A stretch of 64,000 bases of DNA from Paenibacillus spongiae (GTDB lineage: Bacteria; Bacillota; Bacilli; Paenibacillales; Paenibacillaceae). Under the pieces are notes generated by a model. It had not been told where the DNA came from. It saw only the letters and a list, made by a program, of their open reading frames with translations, and did no database searches. The stretch lies in contig NZ_CP091430.1 in assembly GCF_024734895.1 (NCBI RefSeq), positions 602,501 to 666,500 on the forward strand, given 5' to 3'. Of the stretch, positions 27,166 to 35,662 are shown one piece after another. The first letter of the stretch is position 1. Every line of letters begins with the position of its first letter. The position numbers and the translations under genes were made by a program.

Positions 27166-28212
27166 TTAGGCTTGATTTCGGAACCGGTACAGCATGTATA
27201 AGAAGAACGGGGCGCCGATTGCGGCGGTGAAGACGCCCGCCGGTACATCCAGCGGCAGAAAGGCGGTGCGGGCGATCAGATCGGCCAGCAGGAGAAGTAT
27301 GGCTCCGATCAGCGCGCTTACGGGAAGCAGATTCCCGAAGGACGGGCCGACCAGCTTGCGTGCCATATGCGGCGCCATCAGGCCGATGAAGGATATCGCT
27401 CCGCCGATGGCGACCGCAGCCCCTGCGAGGGCGACGCTCAATAGCAGCAGGATCAACCGGTGGCGCTGTACGCGGGCTCCGGCGCTGGTTGCGATTTCGT
27501 CGCCCAGCGCCAGCACGTTCACATGGCGCGCTTGCAGCCATGTCAGCGGCAGCAGCACCGCTACCCAAGGCATCAGGTTCATGACATCATTGCTCCAAGA
27601 AGCGCCGTATATGCTGCCCGTCATGAAGGTAAGCGATTTGCTCGCCAGAATGAGCGGGCCGGAGATGATGAGCATATACGAGATGGACTTGAACGCGGCG
27701 GATAACCCGGTACCGATCAAGACGAGCCTTAGCGGCGATACGCCCTCCTTCCAAGCCAGAATATAGAGCAGGAAGGTTACGGCAAACGCGCAGGCGATCG
27801 ACATGAGCGGCATCCAATGAATCGATACCGTATCCGAGAACAGGAACATGAACAAGACGGCGCCTAGCGAGGCGCCCTCCGTTATGCCGGTCACGTCGGG
27901 CGAGGCGAGCGGATTGCGGACGATTCCCTGCAGAACGGCTCCCGCAACGGCCAGTGAAGCGCCGATAAGAACGGCAATGACGATGCGCGGGAGACGGAGC
28001 TGATTCACGATCACATCATTCATCGGACTGCCATGGCCAAACACTGCCCGAACGACATTGACCGGGGAGATATACTGGCTTCCGATGCCGGTGCTGACGA
28101 TCATAATGAGTATCGTCGCCGCCAGCAGGGCAAGTGTGATCCACGCGTGCCGCTTCTCCAGCAGCAGTGACAGTTTGGCTTTATCGAAACGTAAGGATAT
28201 GAATTTGCTCAT
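27166..28212 (-). CDS. FecCD-family iron-siderophore permease (second subunit)
   Basis: A 348-residue membrane protein with about ten helices. FecCD landmarks include VLQGIVRNPLASPDVTGITEGAS near residue 90, where substrate and ATPase interact, and GAAVAIGGAISFIGLMAPHMAR in the C-terminal half. Its ATG overlaps the stop of the upstream permease (ATGA), so the two are translationally coupled and likely form a heterodimer in the membrane. Confidence 0.93.
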   Translation of the reverse strand: MSKFISLRFDKAKLSLLLEKRHAWITLALLAATILIMIVSTGIGSQYISPVNVVRAVFGHGSPMNDVIVNQLRLPRIVIAVLIGASLAVAGAVLQGIVRNPLASPDVTGITEGASLGAVLFMFLFSDTVSIHWMPLMSIACAFAVTFLLYILAWKEGVSPLRLVLIGTGLSAAFKSISYMLIISGPLILASKSLTFMTGSIYGASWSNDVMNLMPWVAVLLPLTWLQARHVNVLALGDEIATSAGARVQRHRLILLLLSVALAGAAVAIGGAISFIGLMAPHMARKLVGPSFGNLLPVSALIGAILLLLADLIARTAFLPLDVPAGVFTAAIGAPFFLYMLYRFRNQA

Positions 28213-29192
28213 GTAAGACGCTTTCCTTTCCGTGCGATGTAGACGAAGAATGGGACGCCGATCACGGCGGTCATGACGCCTACGGGAACTTCCTTGGGCA
28301 TTGCGATATAACGCGAGCCGATATCCGCCGATACGAGCAGGATGGCCCCCAACAACGCGCTGTATGGCAGTACCCAGCGATTATCGATGCCGATCAAATA
28401 ACGCACGATATGAGGAACGATGATGCCGACGAAAGCGATCGGGCCCGCTACCGCAACGGAGCCGCCGGCCAGCAGGATGACGGCTGCGGCTGCGATCCAT
28501 TTGATGGTTGCGGTGCGCTGGCCGAGACCTTGCGCGACATCGTCCCCCATAGCCAAGACGTTGAGATGGCGGGAGACCAGCAGCGCCAGAACCATACCGG
28601 CAATCATATAAGGAATGGCCGTCACGAGCATGCCAAGATCCCGGCCCGCTACCGAACCGACAAGCCAGAAGAGCAGCTGGTCGAACATCTTGCCGTTGGA
28701 CAGCATAATCCCCTGCGTCAAGGCGGAGAAGAAGGCGGTCATCGAAGCGCCGGCCAATGTAATCTTGATCGGGGTCATGCCGTCGCGTCCGATGCTGCCA
28801 AGCAGAAATACGATTCCGCCGCTGACGGCGGCTCCGATCAAGGCAGCGATGGAGTATGCCTGCAAGCCGCTGATGCCGAGCAGCACCGAAGCCATGATGA
28901 TCGCGAAGGCGGCCCCGGAATTGACGCCGAACGTGCTTGGCGAAGCGATCGGATTACGTGTTATGACCTGCATAATCGCGCCGGCAACCGCGAGGCAGGC
29001 ACCGACGGATGCCGCGATAAGCGCGCGGGGCAGTCGGGTCGTCTGAATCACGAGATGCTCTCGCGAGCCGTCATAATGAAAGAAGGAATCCCATACCGTC
29101 GGCAGGGGGATATCCGTCACGCCAAACACGATGCTGCAGACCATAGCGAGTACGAGTACGCATGTGGAGAGCAGAAGACCTAATAGTTTCAT
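28209..29192 (-). CDS. FecCD-family iron-siderophore permease (first subunit)
   Basis: A 327-residue permease with the same landmarks as its partner (AGAIMQVITRNPIASPSTFG; GPIAFVGIIVPHIVRYL). The frame is open up to 29282, but the promoter at 29254-29282 puts the transcript start downstream of that, so ATG 29192 (MKLLGLLLST) is the real start; AAAGGCAGG stands before it. First gene of the minus-strand operon, divergent from the binding-protein gene. Confidence 0.92.
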   Translation of the reverse strand: MKLLGLLLSTCVLVLAMVCSIVFGVTDIPLPTVWDSFFHYDGSREHLVIQTTRLPRALIAASVGACLAVAGAIMQVITRNPIASPSTFGVNSGAAFAIIMASVLLGISGLQAYSIAALIGAAVSGGIVFLLGSIGRDGMTPIKITLAGASMTAFFSALTQGIMLSNGKMFDQLLFWLVGSVAGRDLGMLVTAIPYMIAGMVLALLVSRHLNVLAMGDDVAQGLGQRTATIKWIAAAAVILLAGGSVAVAGPIAFVGIIVPHIVRYLIGIDNRWVLPYSALLGAILLVSADIGSRYIAMPKEVPVGVMTAVIGVPFFVYIARKGKRLT

Positions 29193-29253
29193 AATAGCCT
29201 GCCTTTGCAAGATGGACTGATTCCGTTCGAATAATAAGGAAAGTACGCTATGA

Positions 29254-29282
29254 ATTTTAGAGGAATGAAGCGGGAGTGTCAA
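29254..29282 (-). promoter_or_regulatory. Sigma-A promoter of the permease operon
   Basis: On the minus strand TTGACA (29282-29277), a 17-bp spacer and TAAAAT (29259-29254). The Fur-like box begins 7 bp upstream. Confidence 0.75.
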
Positions 29283-29288
29283 TGATTT

Positions 29289-29303
29289 TGAGAATCGTTC
29301 TCA
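29289..29303. promoter_or_regulatory. Fur box between divergent iron-uptake promoters
   Basis: TGAGAATCGTTCTCA is a 7-1-7 Fur site (perfect TGAGAA/TTCTCA arms) placed between the -35 elements of both divergent promoters. Iron-loaded Fur bound here would shut both operons. Confidence 0.85.
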
Positions 29304-29312
29304 TAATTTTCA

Positions 29313-29342
29313 TTGACAGCTTCGGTGCCTATCACGTATAGT
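29313..29342 (+). promoter_or_regulatory. Sigma-A promoter of the siderophore-binding protein gene
   Basis: TTGACA at 29313-29318 and TATAGT at 29337-29342 with an 18-bp spacer, 85 bp before the GTG start. Confidence 0.75.
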
Positions 29343-29355
29343 TTTTTAACGGAAG

Positions 29356-29370
29356 TGATAATTATTTTCA
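29356..29370. promoter_or_regulatory. Second Fur-like box, downstream of the binding-protein promoter
   Basis: TGATAATTATTTTCA matches the 7-1-7 Fur consensus except for one base, and would sit just past the transcription start of the plus-strand gene. Confidence 0.7.
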
Positions 29371-29426
29371 ATTGACTACTTAAGAATCGGCACGATGCGG
29401 TCCGATCATTCGGGAGGAAGTTAAAG

Positions 29427-30455
29427 GTGAACACAGGAAAACGAAACAAACGAACGCTGACATGGGGCATGTTGGCTCTGGTGCTGGTTATGGTTTTGTC
29501 CGCTTGCGGCAACGGCAATGCGAATACCGATAAGTCGTCGAACGATAGCGGGAATACGGAGGGGAACGCGGCTAACGGCGGCCAGGAAGCCGCGGATAAC
29601 GAGCAGGTGCGTACGGTCAAGCACGCTATGGGCACTACCGATATCAAGGGTACGCCGCAGCGCGTCGTCGTTCTGACGAACGAGGGCACGGAAGCGGTGC
29701 TCGCCTTGGGCGTGAAGCCGGTCGGCGCGGTGAAGTCTTGGACGGGCGACCCGTGGTACGATCACCTGAAGGCGGACATGGAAGGCGTGACGGAGCTGGG
29801 CGAAGAAGGCCAGCCGAATCTGGAGCTGATTGCCGGACTGAAGCCGGACCTGATCATCGCCAACAAGATGCGTCACGAGAAAATTTACGAAACGCTGAAG
29901 AGCATCGCCCCAACGGTGGAATCCGAGACGCTGCGCGGCGAATGGAAAATTAATTTCAAGCTGTATGCCGAGGCGCTGAACAAGCAAGCGGAGGGCGACG
30001 AGCTGATCGCCGCTTTCGACAAGCGGATCGAGGATTTCAAGACGAAGGCCGGCGACAAGCTGAAGGAGACGGTATCGGTCGTTCGCTTCATGGCTGACAA
30101 AACGCGCGTCTATCACACGGATACGTTCTCCGGCATCATCTTCGACCAAATCGGTATTGCGCGCAACCCGATGACGCTTAATGCCAAGGAGCAGTTCGTC
30201 GATGAAATTACGAAGGAGCGCCTGCCGGAAGCGGATGCGGACCGTCTGTTCTACTTCACTTACGATACAGGCGACGGCAAGGCGAACGAGACCGAGGAAG
30301 CATGGACAAGCGACCCGCTGTGGACCAGCCTCGGCGCCGTTAAGGCAGGCAAAGCCTACAAGGTCGACGACGCGATCTGGAATACGGCCGGCGGCATTAA
30401 AGCGGCCAATCTGATGCTCGACGAATTGTACGATATTTACGAAGTTCAGCAATAA
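29427..30455 (+). CDS. Iron-siderophore ABC transporter substrate-binding lipoprotein
   Basis: A 342-residue lipoprotein with GTG start behind GGGAGG. Lipobox LSACGN anchors it outside the membrane; a polar Asn/Asp/Glu linker follows. The FecB/BtuF fold is seen in QRVVVLTNEGTEAVLALGVK, the long helix, and the C-terminal lobe. It captures ferric siderophore for the FecCD permeases encoded divergently. Two Fur boxes in the shared control region imply induction by iron starvation. Confidence 0.93.
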   Translation: MNTGKRNKRTLTWGMLALVLVMVLSACGNGNANTDKSSNDSGNTEGNAANGGQEAADNEQVRTVKHAMGTTDIKGTPQRVVVLTNEGTEAVLALGVKPVGAVKSWTGDPWYDHLKADMEGVTELGEEGQPNLELIAGLKPDLIIANKMRHEKIYETLKSIAPTVESETLRGEWKINFKLYAEALNKQAEGDELIAAFDKRIEDFKTKAGDKLKETVSVVRFMADKTRVYHTDTFSGIIFDQIGIARNPMTLNAKEQFVDEITKERLPEADADRLFYFTYDTGDGKANETEEAWTSDPLWTSLGAVKAGKAYKVDDAIWNTAGGIKAANLMLDELYDIYEVQQ

Positions 30456-30484
30456 GACCACCATTTCTTATATTGTTCATACAA

Positions 30485-30519
30485 AAAGACGCCTGCTCGT
30501 TTAACGAGCAGGCGTCTTT
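30485..30519 (+). terminator. Terminator after the siderophore-binding protein gene
   Basis: AAAGACGCCTGCTCG and CGAGCAGGCGTCTTT form a perfect 15-bp stem with a 5-nt loop. Confidence 0.85.
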
Positions 30520-30565
30520 CGTATGAACGGGGAGCTGCCAAGAGCAGCCCGTACCGGTCAGCCAT

Positions 30566-31438
30566 CTACGCGCGGCTGTAGCGAATGGCGAGCTCCGCCT
30601 CCAAAGATTCTCCGGCAGGAATCAGCTGCAGCTCTTCCTTGCGGTTCAGCTCCGCATTCAATGCCATCCATGGCTCGACGCAGATGAAGGGCTTGCCGTC
30701 CACCTGCCACAGCACGACATATTTGAACACGTCGCTGTATGTCATTTGCACGACGCCTTGCCCCTCAGGCCCTGGGAATGAGATCGCCCTCTCGGAGGCA
30801 TCAAGCAGGGCAACGGATTCCTTCAGCCCTTCCAAGTCGATTTCGTCATGGATCGGTTTGATGACATGATCGTTATAGTCCAAGAACCGGGAAGCATCCG
30901 TTCCATACGCGATACGTTTGGAGCCTATGCGGAAATAGGGATGAAAACCGGCATAAATCGGCATGCTGCTCTCGGATCGATTCCGGTACGATTGCCGGAT
31001 CTGCAGCGAGCCGTCCTTAAGGGCATAGGTGAAGAGCAGCTCGAAGTCGAATGGATATTCGATCCGGGTGTCTTCGCTGCTGCGCAGACGCAGTGTCAGA
31101 GCAGCCTCGCCCTCTTCGGACAGGGAGACGACCTCCCACGGCCGGTTGCGCGCGACGCCATGGTTGCGCATCGAATAGGTCACGCCGTCCCATTCGTAGC
31201 GTCCGTCCACCAGCTGGCCGGAGATAGGGAATAGGATGGGATTGCCGCCGCGTATATTCGCCTCCGGGTCGATGAACGTCGCTTCATCCAAATAGAACAG
31301 CTCCTCGCCGTTCAGACGGCAGCTGATCGCGATGGCGCCGCGTTCCGGACAGATGGTAACGGAGGAATCCGTCGCCGCTTCCGTTAATGTATAAAGGGTA
31401 TACGTCGAATCGTGCTTAAGCACTTCATACTGCTTCAT
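30566..31438 (-). CDS. Aldose 1-epimerase family protein
   Basis: A 290-residue beta-sandwich protein of the GalM/LacX type. ISCRLNGEELFYLDE, the RGGNPILFPISG block, NHGVARNRPWEV (catalytic His region) and YAGFHPYF are the conserved surfaces. Such enzymes interconvert sugar anomers or hexose-6-phosphate anomers; the exact sugar is not predictable. GGAGGTAGGA precedes the ATG. Single-gene unit. Confidence 0.88.
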   Translation of the reverse strand: MKQYEVLKHDSTYTLYTLTEAATDSSVTICPERGAIAISCRLNGEELFYLDEATFIDPEANIRGGNPILFPISGQLVDGRYEWDGVTYSMRNHGVARNRPWEVVSLSEEGEAALTLRLRSSEDTRIEYPFDFELLFTYALKDGSLQIRQSYRNRSESSMPIYAGFHPYFRIGSKRIAYGTDASRFLDYNDHVIKPIHDEIDLEGLKESVALLDASERAISFPGPEGQGVVQMTYSDVFKYVVLWQVDGKPFICVEPWMALNAELNRKEELQLIPAGESLEAELAIRYSRA

Positions 31439-31566
31439 ATCCTACCTCCAACGATGGTTGTCCATTTAGTTACTCAAGGCCAGCATATCATATTCGTCCG
31501 CAGCTCTAAAGTGCGGCCTGTGAACAACCGATGAAAGAGACAAAGGCAGAGGAGGACGTAAATACG

Positions 31567-31752
31567 ATGGATATTCAAAGCATTGGCGCAATGGCTTCCG
31601 GCATGGCAATGGCGAATCTGAAGCAGGCGGCGGGTATTGCCGTTCTAGGCAAATCGCTGGATAACCTGCAGCTGCAGGGTCAAATGCTGGCACAGCTGAT
31701 GGAGCAAAGCGTGCAGCCGCATCTCGGCGGGAATGTAGACATTCGTCTATAA
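31567..31752 (+). CDS. YjfB family small protein
   Basis: A 61-residue protein (MDIQSIGAMASGMAMANLKQ, then two helices with many Gln/Met). It matches the YjfB family of Bacillales, annotated as putative motility protein with no proven role. GAGGAGG lies nine bases before the ATG, so 31567 is chosen over the upstream in-frame start. No signal peptide or catalytic residues. Terminator at 31778. Confidence 0.8.
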   Translation: MDIQSIGAMASGMAMANLKQAAGIAVLGKSLDNLQLQGQMLAQLMEQSVQPHLGGNVDIRL

Positions 31753-31777
31753 AAAACGACTTTTTCGCTCTCACAGG

Positions 31778-31819
31778 AAGAGACCGCGTCTGGCATTGGT
31801 CAGACCCGATCTCTTTTTT
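31778..31819 (+). terminator. Terminator after the yjfB-like gene
   Basis: AAGAGA...TCTCTT outer stem with an inner GTCTG/CAGAC stem, followed by TTTTTT. Confidence 0.6.
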
Positions 31820-31882
31820 GCGTGGATAGGAGGATTGGATAAAGCCCGGCAGCTCGAAAGCGGTGCGGATGATCGACTGCCG

Positions 31883-33172
31883 TTACTCGCTTTCACTGGT
31901 TCTCCACCCCTCCGGCCAATCGCGCATCCGCTGCAGCAGCAGCCCGTCGGAGGTGTCGTTCTCGCCGGTTACGAATTCGGCCATATAATACGAGAGATAG
32001 TCCCCATATCGGCTCTCTTGGTTCAGAAGCAGCTCGTCTACCCAATAAACGCCGGTATTGATTTCGTCAAGCAGCAGCGCGCATACTGCGCCGTAAACGC
32101 CGCACGCAACCTGCAAGTAGGTCGCATTCGTACCGTATACAGGGGCGACTTCATCGCTGCGCATAACGTTATACATATAGCGTTCCTTGTCGGGATAGAC
32201 AAGCAGAACACCGACCAGATCAGCTCCGTCTAGCGGTGCATCGTTCGGATCGAGTAATTGATGCTTCCATGACCACAGCTCGTCGGAATCTTCTCTATGC
32301 TGACGAAGAATGGCGGTTACCGGGTTGCTCACCTTGTATAAAAATCCGGATTCTACGCCGAGGAGACGGCTGAGGGTCAAGGCTTCCTCATGGGGCATCA
32401 GGCAGCCGTGAAACAGATGGGCGCCCAGCTTGACCCGGAATCTGAGATCATAGACATGATTGTATAGAAATAACGGGACTCCGCCTGAGGCGAGCATCGG
32501 ATAATTCAATAACGCTTCATCGAGAAAGCATTCGGGGGCCCATGTGCTGTAAATCGTCCGCTCTTCAGCAAGCTTAGGATCGGCATAGAAGGTATCGTCC
32601 GACTCGACAATATAACAGCCAATCGGTTGTTCGTCAGGGTACGCGTTCCTCAGCTTCAAGGCCATCCACTGGACGACCCCGGGATTCATACCGGAGCTGA
32701 TTATAGCCTTCGCTCGCGTAAACCCGCCGCGCGCTTCTTCGAACCGGATGAAACGTTCGATCAGCGTAAATCCTTCGAGCTCCTGCATTTCATCGACTTC
32801 CTTATTCTCCAGCGCCGTATTGGCGTAGGCAATGCCCAGCTCGTCGCAGACCGACAAAACGGATACCGTATCGGCCCAGGATAAGTCAATGACAAGGCTG
32901 GCGCCGATTCGCTTCAATAATTTTTTCAGCAGACTTGTATCGTTCGCATCAAGAGTATGCAAGGACATGTCCCGGGACAGAAGAGGACAATGCTCGCGGT
33001 AGTAGGCTTTTGGGCGCTGCTTAAGGTCGACGCAATGGATGCGGCAATGGGCCAGATGCCTGTGCAGGGGACTGCTTGAATCGCCGGCCGAACGGTTCAG
33101 AAGCGCCAGAACGGCTTTCGCGACGCCGCCGCCGCTGCCCAGAAGCGCAATAGTGAGTCGCTGCTGGTTCAT
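31883..33172 (-). CDS. Saccharopine dehydrogenase/homospermidine synthase-like protein
   Basis: A 429-residue protein with an N-terminal Rossmann domain (IALLGSGGGVAKAVLALL) and the block FIRFEEARGGFTRAKAIISS followed by GMNPGVVQWMALK, which resembles bacterial homospermidine synthase. That enzyme makes homospermidine from putrescine with NAD; here the polyamine role is only inferred, and a related saccharopine-reductase-type activity is possible. The start at 33172 (after GGGGTGAT) puts the Rossmann motif near the N-terminus; the frame is open to 33277. Confidence 0.7.
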   Translation of the reverse strand: MNQQRLTIALLGSGGGVAKAVLALLNRSAGDSSSPLHRHLAHCRIHCVDLKQRPKAYYREHCPLLSRDMSLHTLDANDTSLLKKLLKRIGASLVIDLSWADTVSVLSVCDELGIAYANTALENKEVDEMQELEGFTLIERFIRFEEARGGFTRAKAIISSGMNPGVVQWMALKLRNAYPDEQPIGCYIVESDDTFYADPKLAEERTIYSTWAPECFLDEALLNYPMLASGGVPLFLYNHVYDLRFRVKLGAHLFHGCLMPHEEALTLSRLLGVESGFLYKVSNPVTAILRQHREDSDELWSWKHQLLDPNDAPLDGADLVGVLLVYPDKERYMYNVMRSDEVAPVYGTNATYLQVACGVYGAVCALLLDEINTGVYWVDELLLNQESRYGDYLSYYMAEFVTGENDTSDGLLLQRMRDWPEGWRTSESE

Positions 33173-33319
33173 ATAGATCACCCCATTCTTATGTTGGTAT
33201 AACAGCATATGCAGAAGAGAGATGACTTGTCCGAGTCGAATAGCGGGGGGAGTTTGTCCATGACGGCAAGACAGCATATAGCGGTGGCGTGATCGCGATG
33301 AAGTGAAGGGAGGTTAGCG

Positions 33320-33433
33320 ATGAAACTGACTGCGTTTACGGTGGGCTCCCCGCTCGCGCTGCACAATCACGGCCACTCCGTGGGCAGGGCCTCCGAGCAG
33401 GAGCCGGACACGCCGAGAGTGGGGGAAATGTAA
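33320..33433 (+). CDS. Possible 37-residue peptide of unknown function
   Basis: ATG at 33320 follows GAAGGGAGG with ideal spacing. The peptide starts MKLTAFTVGSPLALHNHGHS and ends in a polar Glu/Pro-rich tail. No signal peptide, Cys or known motif. It ends 18 bp before the PadR-operon promoter. The ribosome site is better than that of many genes here, but codon bias cannot be judged at this length. Confidence 0.35.
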   Translation: MKLTAFTVGSPLALHNHGHSVGRASEQEPDTPRVGEM

Positions 33434-33450
33434 TTTTTTTCATCACTATA

Positions 33451-33481
33451 TTGCATAAATGAATAGTAAGTCATATACTAT
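33451..33481 (+). promoter_or_regulatory. Promoter and inverted-repeat operator of the PadR operon
   Basis: TTGCAT (33451) and TATACT (33474) with a 17-bp spacer. A perfect inverted repeat ATAGTA-N7-TACTAT at 33463-33481 covers the -10, a good position for autorepression by the PadR protein encoded 80 bp downstream. Confidence 0.55.
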
Positions 33482-33560
33482 AGCTGCAAGGTTCATTTTT
33501 TTTAACAAGCTATTCTGTATTGTTGAATACTAAACGATAGGGTATAGGGAGAGCTGCTTG

Positions 33561-33881
33561 ATGAATGTGCAGTTTAAGAAAGGCGTGCTGGACTTATGCG
33601 TCCTGGCGTTAACGGCTTGGGAGGATCGATACGGGTATGAACTGGCTGTGGCGATTTCCTCCAAATTTGAAGTGGCTGTCGGCAGTGTTTATCCGCTGCT
33701 CAACAGGCTTACCTTGGAAGGCTACTTCTCAACTTATTTGCGTGAATCACCGGAGGGGCCTCCGCGCAAGTATTATAAGCTGACCCCGAAGGGGCATACG
33801 CATCTTATGGAGCTGGTTAGTGAATGGAATACGTTCACGCATGCGGTTAATGAATTGATTAAGGATGGTGTAGGAAAATGA
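33561..33881 (+). CDS. PadR-family transcriptional regulator
   Basis: A 106-residue winged-helix protein: VLDLCVLALTAWEDRYGYEL, VGSVYPLLNRLTLEGY and the wing PPRKYYKLTPKG are the family blocks, followed by a short C-terminal dimer helix. ATG 33561 is preferred to the TTG just before it, with AGGGAGAG upstream. The stop overlaps the DUF1700 start by 4 bp. PadR/DUF1700/DUF4097 sets are common in Firmicutes and are linked to envelope stress; the repressor probably controls its own operon. Confidence 0.92.
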   Translation: MNVQFKKGVLDLCVLALTAWEDRYGYELAVAISSKFEVAVGSVYPLLNRLTLEGYFSTYLRESPEGPPRKYYKLTPKGHTHLMELVSEWNTFTHAVNELIKDGVGK

Positions 33882-34435
33882 TCAAAGAGCAATACCTGCA
33901 GCAGCTGTGGAAGCATCTGGATAAGATCCCGGAGCCGAAGCGGCGGGAGATCATGTTCGATTATGAGGATCACTTTCGAATCGCAGCTGAGCTTGGACGC
34001 AGTGAGGAAGAGGCAGCCAGGGAGCTTGGCGATCCGCAGATGATCGCCAGAGAGATGCTTCTTGGCTACCGGGTTGAAGAAGCGGAGAACAGCGGCGGAG
34101 TCGTTCGTCTCTCGAAGGCTGTGCTCGCAACCGCCGGTCTAGGATTTTTCAACCTCGTCTTCGTACTCGGGCCTTATATCGCTCTCCTTAGCGTGCTGTT
34201 GTCGCTTTGGGTGGTTTCCGGAGCATGCGGCATCCTGGCAATCGGCGCGATGTACGAGGGATTTTTCGGGGATGCGGTAACGCGCATGCAAGCCTCATTT
34301 ATCGCCATATCTGCGATAGGGGTCGGGATGCTGCTAGGTGCAGGCACGCATAAGCTGACGAGGGGCGTTTTCAAGATGACGTTGAAATATTTGCGGTTTA
34401 ACACGAGAGTGATCATGAATAAGGAGAGAAATTAA
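33878..34435 (+). CDS. DUF1700 membrane protein
   Basis: A 185-residue protein. The N-terminal ~65 residues are the DUF1700 helical module (LDKIPEPKRREIMFDYEDHF, then AARELGDPQMIAREML); the rest holds three or four membrane helices. Members sit next to PadR regulators and DUF4097 proteins and are of unknown molecular function. It overlaps PadR by 4 bp and the DUF4097 gene by one base, so all three are coupled. Confidence 0.88.
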   Translation: MIKEQYLQQLWKHLDKIPEPKRREIMFDYEDHFRIAAELGRSEEEAARELGDPQMIAREMLLGYRVEEAENSGGVVRLSKAVLATAGLGFFNLVFVLGPYIALLSVLLSLWVVSGACGILAIGAMYEGFFGDAVTRMQASFIAISAIGVGMLLGAGTHKLTRGVFKMTLKYLRFNTRVIMNKERN

Positions 34436-35385
34436 TGAGAAATTGGATCATCGTTGGATTGATACTTTTGGTTGTCGGATTAATCGGAGTAGGCGTAACG
34501 TTCAAAGGGACTAACTTCACGTTCAATACGGTCGATATTGAGAAGCAGCAGAAGGAGACGGAAGGCGAAGGCGTGGAGTTTGTCCGCATCGAGAACGAAA
34601 GTGCCGATGTCACGATCGTACCGAGCTCCTCCGGCAAGATCAAGGCGGAATTGAGCGGGAACGTGAGCCAGAAGTTTGTAGATAATATTAAACTGAGCCT
34701 CGATCGGGACGGAGATGAGGTGACGATCAAGGCGGAAGCGGGTTCGGGCTTCTCCTTCGGGATCAGCATTATGAACCTGGATCTGAAGATCGAGCTGCCC
34801 GAGCGGGCGTTCCGTGAGCTCGCGCTGAATTCGGGCAGCGGCAATATCGAAATGCGGGATATGCTGGCGGGTACAATGGTTATTGAGGCGAAGTCGGGCG
34901 ATCTGAACTTGAAAGAATTGACCGGAGACGAGATGTCCATCTCAACTTCTTCCGGCAACATCACGCTCGGCAAGCTGACCGGGAAGCAAATCAAGCTTAA
35001 AGCAAGCTCGGGCGACATTGAACTGGATAAGTCGAAGGCGGATGAGCTGTCGGTCGATGTCGCCAGCGGCAATATCGAACTGATGGATGCCGATGCGAAG
35101 CTGAAGGCCGATACGAGCAGCGGCAATATTACGGTCAGTCTTGCAGCTATCGCGCATCCCATGACGCTGAGCACCGGAAGCGGCAATGTGACGATCGAGA
35201 CCGATCGGCAGCCGGACTCCGCGCAGATCCGTTACAATTCGGGATCCGGCGATCTGAAGAACAGCTGGCGGGATAATCCGTCCTCTAGAGACGGGGACGA
35301 CAACGAGACGATCGTATTCGGCGACGGCAAGACGATCGTCGAGGTAGAGACCGGATCCGGCAATCTATCGCTTGACCGGCGTTAA
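34435..35385 (+). CDS. DUF4097 (LiaG/YvlB-like) surface beta-helix protein
   Basis: A 316-residue protein with one N-terminal membrane helix (5-25) and a long external domain of repeated short beta strands with SGSGNIEMRD, SGDLNLKEL, SSGNITLGKL, SSGDIELDK and SGNIELMD, spaced ~20-25 residues apart: a regular right-handed beta-solenoid. This is DUF4097, found in envelope-stress operons such as lia. It ends with GSGNLSLDRR. Terminator follows at 35411. Confidence 0.9.
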   Translation: MRNWIIVGLILLVVGLIGVGVTFKGTNFTFNTVDIEKQQKETEGEGVEFVRIENESADVTIVPSSSGKIKAELSGNVSQKFVDNIKLSLDRDGDEVTIKAEAGSGFSFGISIMNLDLKIELPERAFRELALNSGSGNIEMRDMLAGTMVIEAKSGDLNLKELTGDEMSISTSSGNITLGKLTGKQIKLKASSGDIELDKSKADELSVDVASGNIELMDADAKLKADTSSGNITVSLAAIAHPMTLSTGSGNVTIETDRQPDSAQIRYNSGSGDLKNSWRDNPSSRDGDDNETIVFGDGKTIVEVETGSGNLSLDRR

Positions 35386-35410
35386 TGCCGTCCGGAAACG
35401 ACATATAGAC

Positions 35411-35451
35411 AGAGGGTGCCAAACCTAATAACGGGTAGGCACCCTCTTTTT
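35411..35451 (+). terminator. Terminator of the PadR operon
   Basis: AGAGGGTGCC and GGCACCCTCT form a perfect 10-bp stem ending in TTTTT. Confidence 0.8.
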
Positions 35452-35566
35452 CGCGCAGATAGAACTTTGACCGTGTACCCAAATAATGCTTCATATTTCT
35501 TAGCAGTTCCTGTCGAATACGCTACTTTAGCACTAAATATTCCCTCTGCCTCCGCCGATAAAAAGA

Positions 35567-35641
35567 ATGAGATTCGTCATACTTGCGTTGGTTGATGATC
35601 GATATGGTGTTGAATTGGTGTCAGTCATCTCAGATTCATAT
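35567..35641 (+). pseudogene. Remnant of a PadR-type regulator N-terminus
   Basis: The translated stretch FVILALVDDRYGVELVSVIS aligns with CVLALTAWEDRYGYELAVAIS of the intact PadR protein at 33561. Only ~24 codons of the first helix pair remain; it then runs by chance in frame into the HD-GYP gene, whose own AGGAGG and ATG follow at 35650-35665. Confidence 0.5.
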
Positions 35642-35662
35642 TTTCGAACAGGAGGAACTTCC

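Noticed and set aside
29421-30464. A 347-codon minus-strand ORF opposite the siderophore-binding protein
   Set aside because: The plus strand has the lipobox, Fur boxes, promoter and terminator; the minus frame is a shadow of its high-GC codons.
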